Made by a program: the position numbers and the translations under genes. Below the pieces are notes generated by a model, which did not search any database, had not been told where the DNA came from, and saw nothing but the letters and a program-made list of their open reading frames with translations. 64,000 nt of DNA from Tillandsia leiboldiana (lineage: Eukaryota > Streptophyta > Magnoliopsida > Poales > Bromeliaceae): positions 27,074,825-27,138,824 of the forward strand of contig CM055069.1 in the NCBI GenBank assembly GCA_029204045.2, in the 5' to 3' direction. Shown piece by piece: positions 10,526 to 21,415 of the stretch; the first letter of the stretch is position 1, and the number at the start of each line of letters is the position of its first letter.

Positions 10526-12309
10526 TTATTTCAAAGAAAGCATTCCAATTGCTTTACGCAAATGGATAAACCGTTTTTGATCCAAATGTTTTGTTAAAAT
10601 GTCAGCTAATTGATCTTCAGTTGAAATGTAGGAAATTTGAAGAATACTTGATTCAACTAGCTCTCTTAGAAAATGATATCTAAGTTCAATGTGTTTTGTT
10701 CTCGAGTGCAACACAGGGTTTTTAGAAATATTTATAGCACTAGTGTTGTCACAAAGAATAGTTACCAAAGACGCAGAAAATTGGAAGTCGCTCAACACGC
10801 TTTTCATCCAAATGAGTTGGGTTGAACAACTACCTGCTGAAATATATTCCGCTTCGGCAGTCGAGAGTGCAATGCAGTTTTGCTTTTTACTATGCCATGC
10901 AACAAGACAATGGCCAAGATAAAAACATGCACCACTCGTACTCTTCCGATCATCCACTGATCCTACCCAATCGGCATCTGAGTATCCTATTATGTCGAGA
11001 GTTGTGCCCGTAGGATACCAAATTCCGAAATTCAATGTTCCTTTGACGTACCGGATGATCATTTTCACCGCTTTCAGGTGAACCTCCTTTGGTGTTGATT
11101 GATATCTCGCACAAATCCCAACACTAAAGGATATATCCGGGCGACTAGCCGTGAGATAGAGTAGACTTCCAATCATGCTGTGATAAAGCTTCTCGTCTAC
11201 ACTTTCACTAAGAGATTCACTTCCTAATCCCTTGTTGCTAGTTCCCATTGGAGTCGGAAAGTCTTTAGAATTTTCTAATCCGAACTTCTTAACCAACTCC
11301 TTTGCATACTTGGATTGGCACGATGGATGCCTTCTTCATTTTGTTTCACTTGCAATCCAAGAAAATATGTTAGCTCGCCCATCATGGACATCTCAAATTC
11401 GCTTTCCATGGTTACAGCGAATTTAGAAGCATCATTGTCCCTTGTTGCACCAAATACAATGCCATCGACATAGATTTGTGCGACAATAAAGTTATCCTGA
11501 TAATGCTTCACAAAGAGAGTCCGATCCGCTCCCCCTCGAGTGTAGCCCTTTTCCAAAAGGTGCTTTGTCAACCTTTCGTACCATGCTCGCGGTGCTTGTT
11601 TTAGACCGTAAAGAGCCTTTTTCAAACGAAAAATATGATTAGGTAGTTTATGGTCAATGAAACCTTTCTGTTGAGCCACATAAACTTCCTCATTTAAAAA
11701 CCCATTTAAAAAGGCGTTCTTAACGTCCATTTGAAAAAGTTTGATTTTAAAATGACAAGCAATCGCAAAGAGGATGCGAGTTGACTCGAGACGAGCTACC
11801 GGGGCGAACGTCTCATCAAAGTCTATACCTTCAATTTGTGAATAGCCCTGAGCAACTAGGCGTGCTTTGTTCCTAATAATGGTACCATCCTCGTTTTTCT
11901 TGTTCTTGAAAATCCACTTAGTACCAATTACGTTGTGTTGCTTCGGTAGCTTCGTTAGTTCCCAGACTTTGTTTCTTTCGAATTGATGGAGCTCTTCCTG
12001 CATTGCTTCAATCCAGTAATCATCCTGAAGAGCTTCATCGACGTTCTTTGGTTCCATCATGGAGACGTAACATGCGACTCCACAAACCAACTGTCTCCGA
12101 GTCCTGACTCCTTCTTGTGGGTCTCCAATAATATTCGATTCTGGATGATCCTTGGGGATATGTAGCGTTTGAGGTAACGGAACGCTCGGAGGTACATGTG
12201 ATGATTCCTGCATATCAGATAAACTAGAAGAACAATTAGATGCATCAGCATTATCGGAAGAATTATTATGAGAAGATGCATTTACAGGAGTATCATCATC
12301 AAGAGACAT
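10526..12309 (-). pseudogene. Copia-2 reverse transcriptase and RNase H
   Basis: Two frames, 11275-12309 and 10526-11296, make up a copia RT (RVT_2) and RNase H separated by a 1-nt deletion near 11311-11335. The first holds the conserved W-I-F-K-x-K entry, ARLVAQG, F-A-P-V-A-R, MDVK-x-AFLNG and ALYGLKQAPRAWY. The catalytic box reads YVDG here (codon at 11461-11463) but YVDD in the contig B copy. The second frame holds RNase H motifs SDADW, DRKSTSG, ALSTAEAEY and the C-terminal RTKHIELRYHFLRE. The frameshift is present in both contigs and is therefore real. The frame upstream is cut by Gypsy-2 at 12320. Confidence 0.9.
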
Positions 12310-12315
12310 ATCAGG

Positions 12316-12320
12316 GGTAG
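12316..12320. repeat. Target site duplication of Gypsy-2, left (contig A)
   Basis: GGTAG before the LTR start TGTAATATC. The same five bases follow the 3' LTR at 46835-46839, and Copia-2 pol continues from there. Confidence 0.9.
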
Positions 12321-13000
12321 TGTAATATCATAGATTTTGTAACACTTAATACCTCCTGCTAATAAAGTTTCCGTTTAATGTAATTAACGTAAAGGGTTTA
12401 TTTAAGTCATTAATTCGGAGGTGCTGGTATTTTTCTGCGATAAACATCAGAAAACGGAGAATGGCAGTGCGATCGGATCCGGATTCCGACTTACGGAACT
12501 CCCGGAAAGGGGTAGAAAGTGATCGCAATGGCCAGGGGTGCATCAAAATCTGCGTAAGTGATTTGGCACGCTTTCGGAGGAAAAAGATAGAATTATCTTT
12601 AAGGAATTATCCTGAAGAATCTAATTTGAGAAATTAATTAATTAAGGAATTAATTAATTGGGAAATTTAAATACCCAAAGTGGTTATTGTCGTACGAAAA
12701 GATATTTCGTTATCTTCTCCCGAAAGAAAGAAACACGAAACCCTAACCGAAGGAAACAAGAAGAAAGGCGAAACCCTAATCGAAAGAGAACGGTGGAGAA
12801 GAAGGTGAAAGCTAAAGGATCCAAACCCTCCCGACGAACGCGCCAAAACCGGGAGCGAGAACGGATAGCCGTCTCCTACGATTAGAGGTAAACTAATTTT
12901 ATTTTGGTGTAGTTTCGCTCGGTTTTTGGGTATCGGTCTTTCATGAAGTCTAGGAGTAGCCGTTTGCTACCCAACGTGTCGCGCCGCGAAGCCCTAAGGC
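12321..13000 (+). repeat. Gypsy-2 5' LTR, first part (contig A copy)
   Basis: 680 bases starting TGTAATATC, colinear with the start of the 3' LTR at 43851. It contains a TATA-like TTTAAATA at about 12666-12673, followed by two telo-box motifs AAACCCTAA (12738-12746, 12771-12779). It is interrupted by Copia-3 at 13001; the last five bases (AAGGC, 12996-13000) are the duplicated target. Confidence 0.92.
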
Positions 13001-14341
13001 TGTTGGGTTATATGTAATAAGGATCTAAATAGGGGAAAAAACACCTAGAGGGGGGTGAATAGGTGTAAACGTATAAACACTCAAAAATCGTTGCGATAAA
13101 AACCCAATGCGGAAATAAAAAATAACTCGCAAGATTTTTACGTGGAAAACTCCATCACCGGAGTAAAAAACCACGGGACCGATAACACGGCAGAAATCCA
13201 CTAGAATTAAAACACGTACAAGGTGATTTACCGTACACACTTACGACTCAACCTTTTCCATACGCTCCTAGAGGATCTTCTCCGCTCGCTCCGCGACGCT
13301 TCTCGAATCCACGATCTGCGCCCAACGCCGAATCCACGGTGTCCAACGTCGAATCCACGACGTCCGACCGAATCCACGGTCTTCACCCAATAGCACCCTT
13401 CGAATCCACGAACGTGCCTCGCTCCGAATCCACGAGAGTGGTTGAACCTTGAATCCATAAGGACACGCGAATCCACGCGTCGATTTTTGGGGTAAATCGT
13501 TGTTTTTGGTGGTGATGATCCGCCGAATACTTAGATCAAAGATAGATCGGAAATACCATCTAAGTATTCATTAGTTTGATTCAACTCAAGATGTGAGTAC
13601 GAAAACCTAGAATCAAACTAATCAATATAGATGAAGAAACATAGAGTATTCTCTAATGATTTCCTTTCTTCTCTATATGTGGATCTAGAGCCGTATAAGA
13701 TGATATAGGAAAATGACGGCTATTTGGATTTAACCCTAGAAAAAGAGTCATAGGGTCTATTTATAGGTTAGAAACCCTAGGAAGGAGATAAGAATCAAAA
13801 ACCTAACATTTCTGGAAATTTTACGGACGGCGATCCGGATCGGATTAGCTGTGATCCGGATCGTCGTAACGAGTCAGGCAATTCCAGAAAAACGAAGGTT
13901 CGGGATCCGGATCGAAGTGCTTGATCTGGATCGTTCATACAGTTCACCAAACATCAACGTTCGGGATCCGGATTGCGAAGCCTGATCCGGATCGTTCAAG
14001 GAAGATGGTAAACTCAGTGTTCGGGATCCGGATCAAGAGAGGCTACGATCCGGATTGAACTGGTGTATGAACGAACCACCTTCGGGATCCGGATCGAACA
14101 ACCTGATCCGGATCCTGAACATGTCCCAAGTCCAGTTTTTGATTTTTATGCAATGAAAGATTCTTCCAAGTGTTTCTACACTACAAAAAGTATTCGGATC
14201 ACACAAAATCTTTAGTTAAACATACCTGATCCTTTTGAATTCTTCTTTCTTGAGATTGAGTTAAATGATCCAACTTTCTTCACCTTCAATCTTCAAGACT
14301 TGAGACTTTCACGAAACTACGCCAACTCAAATTCCGTAACA
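13001..14341 (-). repeat. Copia-3 3' LTR (contig A copy)
   Basis: On the minus strand it begins TGTTACGG (14341) and ends ATAACCCAACA (13001). About ten GATCCGGATC-type palindromes lie at 13835-14125, a TATA box CCTATAAATAG at 13758-13768, phased GTGGATTCG repeats at 13295-13475, and the CACCTA...TAGGTG hairpin around 13050-13080. Confidence 0.95.
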
Positions 14342-15097
14342 ATCTCCCCCTTTGGCGGTTTCGTGACAAAACACAGATCCACTCAAGAAAATTCAAAAAG
14401 ATATTTTTGTTGCTATCACCATACAACAAAAATTTACAATGGAGATCCGAAAATTTAAAAACATGAGATAAACTCCTAAAACAGACTCTAGACTTAGACA
14501 TCTGTACTCTCTGCACAAAGAAATCATTCTTGACAAAAAGAGATCGTTAGATACCTCAAGAATATTTAGCATTCAAAACCTAGTACAGAGATAGAGTTTA
14601 TCTGATCATCATGACATTTGAGAATTCAGATATGTAAGAGAATCATAGTCAAGAACCAACATATCTTCTATGCAATCAAAAACCAAATGTCATAAAGTGT
14701 TAGTCCAACATCAACTTGTTAGTCATATTACATGCCCAAATAATTAGTCGAATAGTTAGTGGAGACATGCAACCAATCACTAGATAAAAACCAAAGTTGA
14801 AGTGATACTTACCTTGATGTATACAAAATTTTCACATCAGCATTGTTCATCATTGTACCTTGATGCAGTCATCATTGTTCATCATTGTACCTTGATGTAT
14901 ACAAAATTTTCACATTATCATTGTTCAAGTTCTCTTAAAAAACTCTCTCCCCCTTTTTGTCACAAACAAAGCCAAAATTACCAAAAATTGAAGGAGAGTT
15001 AAAAATTTCAAAAATTGTTCCGAACTGTGAGAACTAGACTAAGAGTAAGTCCTAAAAACTGAAAAACCTGCACAAAAAGATTAGAAAGAAGGATAAG
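14342..15097 (-). other. Copia-3 3' non-coding region with two polypurine tracts
   Basis: Directly beside the LTR is the plus-strand primer (14342-14357, read as CCAAAGGGGGAGAT on the minus strand). A second tract, AAAAAGGGGGAGAGAG, is at 14945-14961. A direct repeat sits at 14812-14926: ACCTTGATG followed by GTATACAAAATTTTCACAT twice and by a shorter CATCATTGTTCATCATTGT variant. No gene is seen. Confidence 0.8.
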
Positions 15098-15694
15098 TCA
15101 GTCAGAATCCGAACTAGTGGAATTGGTACAATCCAACTTCTTCAAAATCGCTTGAAGCATTTTTGACATTCTGGAGACCTTTCTTTTCATCTTATGTTGC
15201 TCAGAGATAATCTGTTTGAGATTTGTAGACACGCTGTCTTGTTCAGCAGACGATCTTCGCTGTTCTTGTCGAAGTGAGGACCCTACATTCGCTTTTGCTG
15301 TGTGTCTCCAGGACGTTGAAGGATGTAGTATAGAACCAGACGGTGCATCTTGACCTTCAATCCATGGAGATTCTCTAGTGAGAGAGCGAGCTCTGGTGAG
15401 GGGTCTATCAATCTGAATTCCAGTTCCCCTCGAATTCTTTCGCCTAGTGTACTGCTTGGTTGTTGAGGACGATCTCATCAGCTTCTTGTTCTTCAAGTAC
15501 AACCTATCTTCTTTGTCAATAGCTTTTTGTGCTTGTTCACAAATCTCTTCCCAGTCTTCTTCATCTGATTCTGAATCAATTTGATAGACTTTCTTTGTCT
15601 CTTCTTGATTTGAGTCATCTTGTTCTCTTTTTATATAAGACCCACTCGGTCCTACCATTGCTACCAAAAGGAAGATTATCCAGGCGAATGCCAT
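15098..15694 (-). CDS. Copia-3 env-like protein (198 aa, intact, contig A copy)
   Basis: Starts MAFAWIIFLLVAMV at 15694, a hydrophobic N-terminal segment that could be a signal anchor. Next come a Gln/Glu-rich acidic stretch (about residues 22-55), a Lys/Arg/Ser-rich middle, and a C-terminal helical segment (KQIISEQHKMKRKVSRMSKM) that may form a coiled coil, ending in a serine/acidic tail. It lacks the 100-residue domain found in the Copia-2 counterpart, so it is a shortened version. The start is supported by a predicted splice acceptor 30 nt upstream. Env-like proteins of this clade have no proven envelope function; membrane association is inferred from the N-terminus only. Confidence 0.75.
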   Translation of the reverse strand: MAFAWIIFLLVAMVGPSGSYIKREQDDSNQEETKKVYQIDSESDEEDWEEICEQAQKAIDKEDRLYLKNKKLMRSSSTTKQYTRRKNSRGTGIQIDRPLTRARSLTRESPWIEGQDAPSGSILHPSTSWRHTAKANVGSSLRQEQRRSSAEQDSVSTNLKQIISEQHKMKRKVSRMSKMLQAILKKLDCTNSTSSDSD

Positions 15695-15723
15695 TGGTGC
15701 AAGTGCTTAAAAGTTTTAAAATC

Positions 15724-16111
15724 CTGTGAACAATAACTCAAAAACACATGAAAAATTGTTAATTTTCAAAAAATTTGAAAAAAAAATGTACCCAAACAAT
15801 CATAATCATGTAGAGAGACTAAGAATCAAATTAGTTTTGCAAAAGGACTTTTAAAAATAGATCAATTGCAAGATTTTCGAAAATCCTTATTATATGCCCT
15901 AAAACCGAAATTTTAGAAATCGAAGCCTAAAAATCCGTTAATCAGGAGAATACCTAGCATATAATCAAAACTAATCTACCCAGAGTTCTTATTTCAAAAG
16001 AAATTTGATCAAAAACCATCCACAAACAAAATTGATCCAAGAATTTCATCACGTTTGAGGAGGAATAGAGAAAAACGGTGAAAAACCGAGATTTTGATCA
16101 ATAAAACTTAC
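15724..16111 (-). other. Predicted 5'-UTR intron of the Copia-3 env-like transcript
   Basis: Minus strand: donor GTAAGT at 16106-16111, acceptor TTGTTCACAG ending at 15724, 388 nt, AT-rich. The arrangement and spacing match Copia-2 (8988-9370) although the flanking sequences have diverged. Confidence 0.6.
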
Positions 16112-16226
16112 TTGGAGTTGAAGAACTTGAGTTTGAAAGCTTCCAAGAAGGGTGAAATCTAGGGAGAGAAGCTCTGGAAACTTTGGAACAAAAGATTGGA
16201 GTAAAAGAAATCAAAACCCTTTTGTT

Positions 16227-16410
16227 CTTTATAAAACCCTAGCTGCGATCCGGATCAGTTCATGATTGCGATCCGGATCGGCTACCCGCAGTGAGAAACT
16301 GCGTTCGGGATCCGGATCGGCAGGTCCAATCCGGATCGTCAGCCCGCAGAAGAATATCTGCGTTCGGGATCCGGATCATCTTGCCCGATCCGGATCGGCT
16401 ACAACTTTTT
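16227..16410 (-). promoter_or_regulatory. Putative internal promoter upstream of Copia-3 env-like ORF
   Basis: Six GATCCGGATC-type repeats (16245-16405), three of them preceded by CGTTCGG or CCG as in the LTR, are followed on the minus strand by GGGTTTTATAAAG with a TATA box at 16227-16236. A start about 30 nt below would give a first exon of about 90 nt before the intron donor. Confidence 0.6.
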
Positions 16411-17334
16411 CTTTAGAAAATTTCAGAGAAATTCAAGAAAAACCAGAAAAAGATTGTAAGCACAAATGTGTATCAACTTTAAACAGAAATCATCGTTTCA
16501 TACAACAAGAATTAGATTATGCCAAATCTATCAATAATATCCAAAAATGAAACGAGAATTTACAAAAATTAAATCCCTTAAAGTTGAACACCTTCAATTA
16601 CATCTAACTTGATCTTATGAGTAATGCCTTTATCAAATCATCAATTCAGTAAAGAAAATGAAATACAAAGATCAATAGATGTTTGAAATCCCAAATATAG
16701 TAGATAATGTATCTAGACAATCTGTTGAAGAGAGTGGCTCTTTGAGCATCTTTCTTTAAAAACCCACCTTATACCAACCTTGAAATTTGACGGAGTCAAG
16801 TATTTCAACATGCATTTTACTTAATCAAAATTTGAACAACCATGCTTGGTATACATGTGGTAGCTGCACACAATACTCGGACGACCGAGGTGGTAGCTCT
16901 TTCCTTCATGTGGTGGTAGTTTTCACACTCCTCATTGGGATGTAACTCTTTCCACATCTTTTGAGCATTTTACATTTCTTTGACTCCCTCTCAATTGGCT
17001 ATCAATTATTTAAGATATAAAGTATTCAACCAAAAATTGATCTCGATTTCATACTCGACTAAACAGTCAAATAAGATAATGACTATACCAAGAGATCATT
17101 GAGAGAGAGAAATTGACTTTGATCACTCAAAAGATGATTTAATTAACATAAATGATCATTGCAATAGTGAAATATTATGATGGCGAAAGCATAATAAATT
17201 TCTAAATGTGCGAAAAGATGCAATTAAAGTCAATTATGATCTATGCTCAATTAATGTCCTATGTACAGACATTGATAATGAACAAAACAAAACAAAGACA
17301 AAACCTATCCTAAGCAAAGGTTTCAAAAATAAGT
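16411..17334 (-). other. Copia-3 spacer between pol and the internal promoter
   Basis: No ORF. It contains the conserved block 16841-16967 shared with Copia-2 (10041-10168), with repeated CTACCAC motifs on the minus strand. Otherwise AT-rich. Confidence 0.7.
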
Positions 17335-19161
17335 TTATTTCAAGGAAAGCATTCCAATTGCTTTTCGCAAATGAATAAAACGTTTTTGATCCAAAGGTTT
17401 TGTTAGAATGTCAGCTAATTGATCCTCAGTTGAAATATATGAAAGTTGAAGAGTATTTGATTCAACTAGCTCTCTAAGAAAATGATATCTAAGTTCAATA
17501 TGTTTTGTTCTAGAGTGCAACACAGGGTTTTTAGAAATGTTGATTGCACTTGTGTTGTCACAAAGAATTGTTACCGAAGATGCTGAAATCCGGAAGTCGC
17601 TTAATACGCTTTTCATCCAAATGAGTTGAGTTGAGCAACTTCCAGCTGAAATGTATTCCGCTTCGGCAGTCGAGAGTGCTATGCAATTCTGCTTTTTACT
17701 GTGCCATGCAACAAGGCAATGGCCGAGATAGAAGCATGCACCACTCGTGCTTTTCCGATCATCCACTGATCCTGCCCAATCGGCATCTGAGTATCCAACA
17801 ATATCCAAACTTGTTCCCATAGGATACCAAATTCCGAAATTAATTGATCCTTTGATATACCGGATGATCCTTTTCACCGCTTTCAGGTGAACCTCCTTTG
17901 GTGCTGATTGATATCTCGCGCAGATCCCAACACCAAAAGATATATCCGGGCGACTAGCCGTGAGGTAAAGTAGACTTCCAATCATACTTCGATACAGTTT
18001 CTCGTCTACATTCTCACTTTGTGATTCACTTCCAAGTCCCTTGTGGCTAGTTCCCATTGGAGTCGGAAAATCCTTCGAATTTTCAAGATCAAACTTTTTA
18101 ACCAACTCCATTGCATACTTGGATTGACTCAAGTGAATACCTTCATCATTTTGTTTAATTTGCAATCCAAGGAAATAAGTCAATTCGCCCATCATGGACA
18201 TCTCAAATTCGCTTTCCATGGTCTCCGCGAATTTAGAAGCATCATTATCTCTTGTTGCGCCAAATACAATGTCATCGACATAGATTTGTGCTACAATGAA
18301 ATTGTTTTGATAATGCTTCACAAAGAGAGTCCTATCAGCTCCCCCTCGAGTGTAGCCCTTCTCCAAAAGGTGCTTTGTCAACCTTTCGTACCATGCTCGC
18401 GGTGCTTGTTTCAGACCGTAAAGAGCCTTTTTCAAACGAAAAACATGGTTAGGTTGTTTATGGTCTACAAAACCTTTCGGTTGAGCCACATAAACTTCCT
18501 CATTTAAAAACCCATTTAGAAATGCGCTCTTAACGTCCATTTGAAATAATTTGATTTTAAAATGACAAGCAATAGCAAACAGTATACGAATGGACTCGAG
18601 TCTAGCTACAGGGGCGAATGTTTCGTCAAAGTCTATACCTTCTACTTGAGAGTAGCCTTGAGCAACTAATCGTGCCTTGTTCCTGATGATAGTACCATCC
18701 TCATTTTTCTTGTTCTTGAAGATCCATTTGGTACCTATCACATTGTGTTGCTGTGGAGGCTTCGTTAATTCCCAGACTTTGTTTCGCTCAAATTGATGGA
18801 GCTCTTCCTGCATTGCTTTAATCCAGTAGTCATCCTGAAGAGCTTCATCTATGTTCTTTGGTTCGATTAAAGATACGTAGCAAGCGAATCCACAAACCAA
18901 CTGCCTCCGAATTCTAACTCCTTCTTGTGGATCTCCAATAATATTCGATTCCGGATGATCCTTGGAGATTCGTAGCGTTTGTTGAAACGGAGTACTCGGA
19001 GATATATGAGATGATTCCTGCACATTAGATAAACTTGAAGAACCATTAGATGCATCATTAATATTGGAAGTATTATTATGAGAAGATGCAACAGCAGGAG
19101 TATCATCATCTAGAGAAATATCGAGGGTAGATTTTTTCAGATGCAAAGTGAAAAGCTTCAT
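17335..19161 (-). CDS. Copia-3 reverse transcriptase-RNase H part of pol (contig A copy)
   Basis: An open stretch of 608 codons ending at the natural pol stop. The first dozen codons at the 5' side are out of frame because a T-run near 19127-19140 is one base longer than in contig B. It contains a full copia RT (about residues 115-360) with ARLVAQG, MDVK-x-AFLNG, ALYGLKQAPRAWY and an intact YVDD at about residue 294. RNase H follows, with SDADW at about 457, ALSTAEAEY and DNTSA. It makes double-stranded DNA from element RNA. Nothing in it is visibly disabled. Confidence 0.93.
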   Translation of the reverse strand: MKLFTLHLKKSTLDISLDDDTPAVASSHNNTSNINDASNGSSSLSNVQESSHISPSTPFQQTLRISKDHPESNIIGDPQEGVRIRRQLVCGFACYVSLIEPKNIDEALQDDYWIKAMQEELHQFERNKVWELTKPPQQHNVIGTKWIFKNKKNEDGTIIRNKARLVAQGYSQVEGIDFDETFAPVARLESIRILFAIACHFKIKLFQMDVKSAFLNGFLNEEVYVAQPKGFVDHKQPNHVFRLKKALYGLKQAPRAWYERLTKHLLEKGYTRGGADRTLFVKHYQNNFIVAQIYVDDIVFGATRDNDASKFAETMESEFEMSMMGELTYFLGLQIKQNDEGIHLSQSKYAMELVKKFDLENSKDFPTPMGTSHKGLGSESQSENVDEKLYRSMIGSLLYLTASRPDISFGVGICARYQSAPKEVHLKAVKRIIRYIKGSINFGIWYPMGTSLDIVGYSDADWAGSVDDRKSTSGACFYLGHCLVAWHSKKQNCIALSTAEAEYISAGSCSTQLIWMKSVLSDFRISASSVTILCDNTSAINISKNPVLHSRTKHIELRYHFLRELVESNTLQLSYISTEDQLADILTKPLDQKRFIHLRKAIGMLSLK

Positions 19162-21315
19162 CTACTTTAACATTTATGGATTCTACGATCGTCTTAGATT
19201 CCAAGTTAAATACTCGATATGCTCTACTATTAGTAGAATACCCCAAGAAAATCCCTTCGTCACTTCGTGAGTCAAACTTTCCAAGATTTTCACGGTCACG
19301 TAAAATGTAACACCGACTCCCGAAGATGCGAAAATATTTGATGTTGGGTTTTCTACCACACCATAGTTCATATGGTGTATTTAACGTTCCCGGGCGCAAG
19401 AACACTCGATTAATGACATAGACAGCAGTGTTCACAGCTTCAGCCCAAAAATGTAGCGGTAAATTCCGGCTGTGAAGCATCACACGTGCCATCTCTTGAA
19501 CAACCCTGTTCTTGCGCTCGACAACACCATTCTGTTGAGGTGTATAGGGTGCAGAGAATTCATGCTTAATACCGTTTGAAGTACAAAAGTCAATGAATTT
19601 TGAATTAATGAATTCTCCACCTCTATCACTTCTAACACGAATGATCTTTTCATTCTTTTCAATCATAATACGAAGGCAAATCTCCTGAAAAGAATCAAAA
19701 GTATCAGCTTTCTCTTTTAAAAATGCTACCCAAGAATACCGAGAGAAAACATCAACCAATAAAAAAATATACCATTTACCTCCCAAAGATGGTTGACGGG
19801 TCGGCCCCATTAAGTCCATGTGCAAAAGTTCCAAGGGCCGTTTTGTACCAACGTGGTTCAAGTTCTTGTGTGCAGTCCTAGACTGTTTTCCCTTTTGGCA
19901 ACCACCACACACAACGTTTTGTTTAAATAAAGTTTTGGAACCCCCTTGACCACGTCCTTGTTTGAAATTCTAGTAAGTTCCTTAAAATTTAAGTGACCTA
20001 GCCTTTCATGCCAAAGAGTTTCATTATTCAAAGTGGCTAAGTTACAATTTTCAGAAAATTTATTAGGAACAACATAACAATTGTTTTCAGATCTAACCCC
20101 TTTTAAAAAGAAGACATGGTCCTTATCAGTTACAACGCATTCAACAGATGAAAAGTTAACTGAAAAACCATTGTCGCAAAGTTGACTTATGCTTATGAGG
20201 TTAGTCTTAAGACCATCAACAAATAAGACGTTTTTCAAAATCGGGCCATCTGGAATAGCTACCGTCCCTTTTCCAACAATTGTGGAAGATCGACCGTCTC
20301 CGAAAACAACAAGTCCTCCGGAGATTTTCTCAAGATTTGAAAACTATTTTTGTCACCGGTCATGTGACGGGAACAACCGCTATCCAGATACCAAGACGAA
20401 CTATCATATGCATGTAAGGAAACATTGGTAACAAGACAAGGGTAAATTTCACCTTTGCGCACCCAAACCCTTTTGGAGTGCGTCGGTAATGGTCGTGAGG
20501 TTATTCTCCTAGGTGAAGGCGTCTTGTCAGATCGATTGCCGCTCCTTGATGATGTCGTCTTGCGCGGTGAACGACCAAGGCTCTTTTCATTTGAAAAGTT
20601 TTGCTTTGATTTCCGGGGAGGCGCCTTTTTGGTAGTCGTTGCAAGAGGTGATTGAGGTGAGCGTTTGACTCCCGTCTTGCAATATCTTCTTATGTGCCCT
20701 GAAACACCACAACGGAAACATACCTTAGATCTTGACGATCCCAAAGAGGATGAAGTAGGTTTGTTGTAGTTGTTTGTCTTGAATTCCGGTGTCGGAGGAG
20801 GAGATACCGACTGAGGCACAAAAACTGTCCCACTCGAACTTGGACTGTTTTCCAGTTTGAGTGTATCCGAGGCGAACCGATTTGATTGACCAAGACCAAG
20901 AAGTCTATCCAACTTACTCCTTCCTGAAGAGAATCGCTGTAAGTCATCCTTGAGTTGGAAAATGGTCTTTGTCATTTCCAGGTTATCCTGTCGAGCCTCG
21001 TTGTAGAGCTTTGAGAAGTGATTCGCTTTATCCACAGATTTGTATGTTCCTTCTCAAAACGCTCATTGGACTCTTGAAGGGAAACATTACTTTTATCAGA
21101 TTTTCCCTTTCCACTTCAAGAGCGTTGAGAGAGAAGTTGCTCTTTTTGCTTCTTCTTCGAGATCATGCACTCTCCCTCTCAAACTCTTGTTTTGCTTAGC
21201 CACTTTCTTTGAATCCCTCAAAAGTCTGTGGTAGGCTAAAGCAAAATCTTCACCTTCCGAATCATCCGATCCATTGTCCGTTGCAATCTTTTCAACAGTG
21301 GAGTTGGACAACGAC
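19106..21315 (-). pseudogene. Copia-3 gag (3' part), protease and integrase, frameshifted contig A copy
   Basis: Three frames (19106-19912, 19858-20238, 20259-21035) and a tail up to the gap cover the second half of gag, protease DSGCSRHMTG, the HHCC zinc-binding and DDE catalytic parts of integrase. The breaks are single-base losses in homopolymers (near 19928 and 20335) that contig B does not have. They are therefore probably assembly errors near the contig end, not biological decay. Confidence 0.9.
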
Positions 21316-21415
21316 NNNNNNNNNNNNNNNNNNNNNNNNNNNNNNNNNNNNNNNNNNNNNNNNNNNNNNNNNNNNNNNNNNNNNNNNNNNNNNNNNNNNN
21401 NNNNNNNNNNNNNNN
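21316..21415. other. Assembly gap 1 (100 N)
   Basis: A run of exactly 100 N, a usual placeholder for a gap of unknown size. Sequence to its right repeats sequence from 7876 onward, so the gap is probably not a real missing segment. Confidence 0.97.

Larger units (their letters stand above)
8195..12320 (-). mobile_element. Copia-2, 3' half (contig A copy)
   Basis: Minus-strand SIRE-type copia element: env-like ORF, spacer with promoter-like block, and RT-RNase H. It is cut on the left by Copia-1 and on the right by Gypsy-2. The remaining 5' half is at 46835-51473. The copia sequence flanking Gypsy-2 is continuous across the insertion apart from the GGTAG duplication, as shown by comparison with the uninterrupted Copia-3. 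Confidence 0.9.

Noticed and set aside
18043..18507. 154-codon plus-strand frame (also 31557-32024).
   Set aside because: Antisense shadow of the Copia-3 reverse transcriptase.
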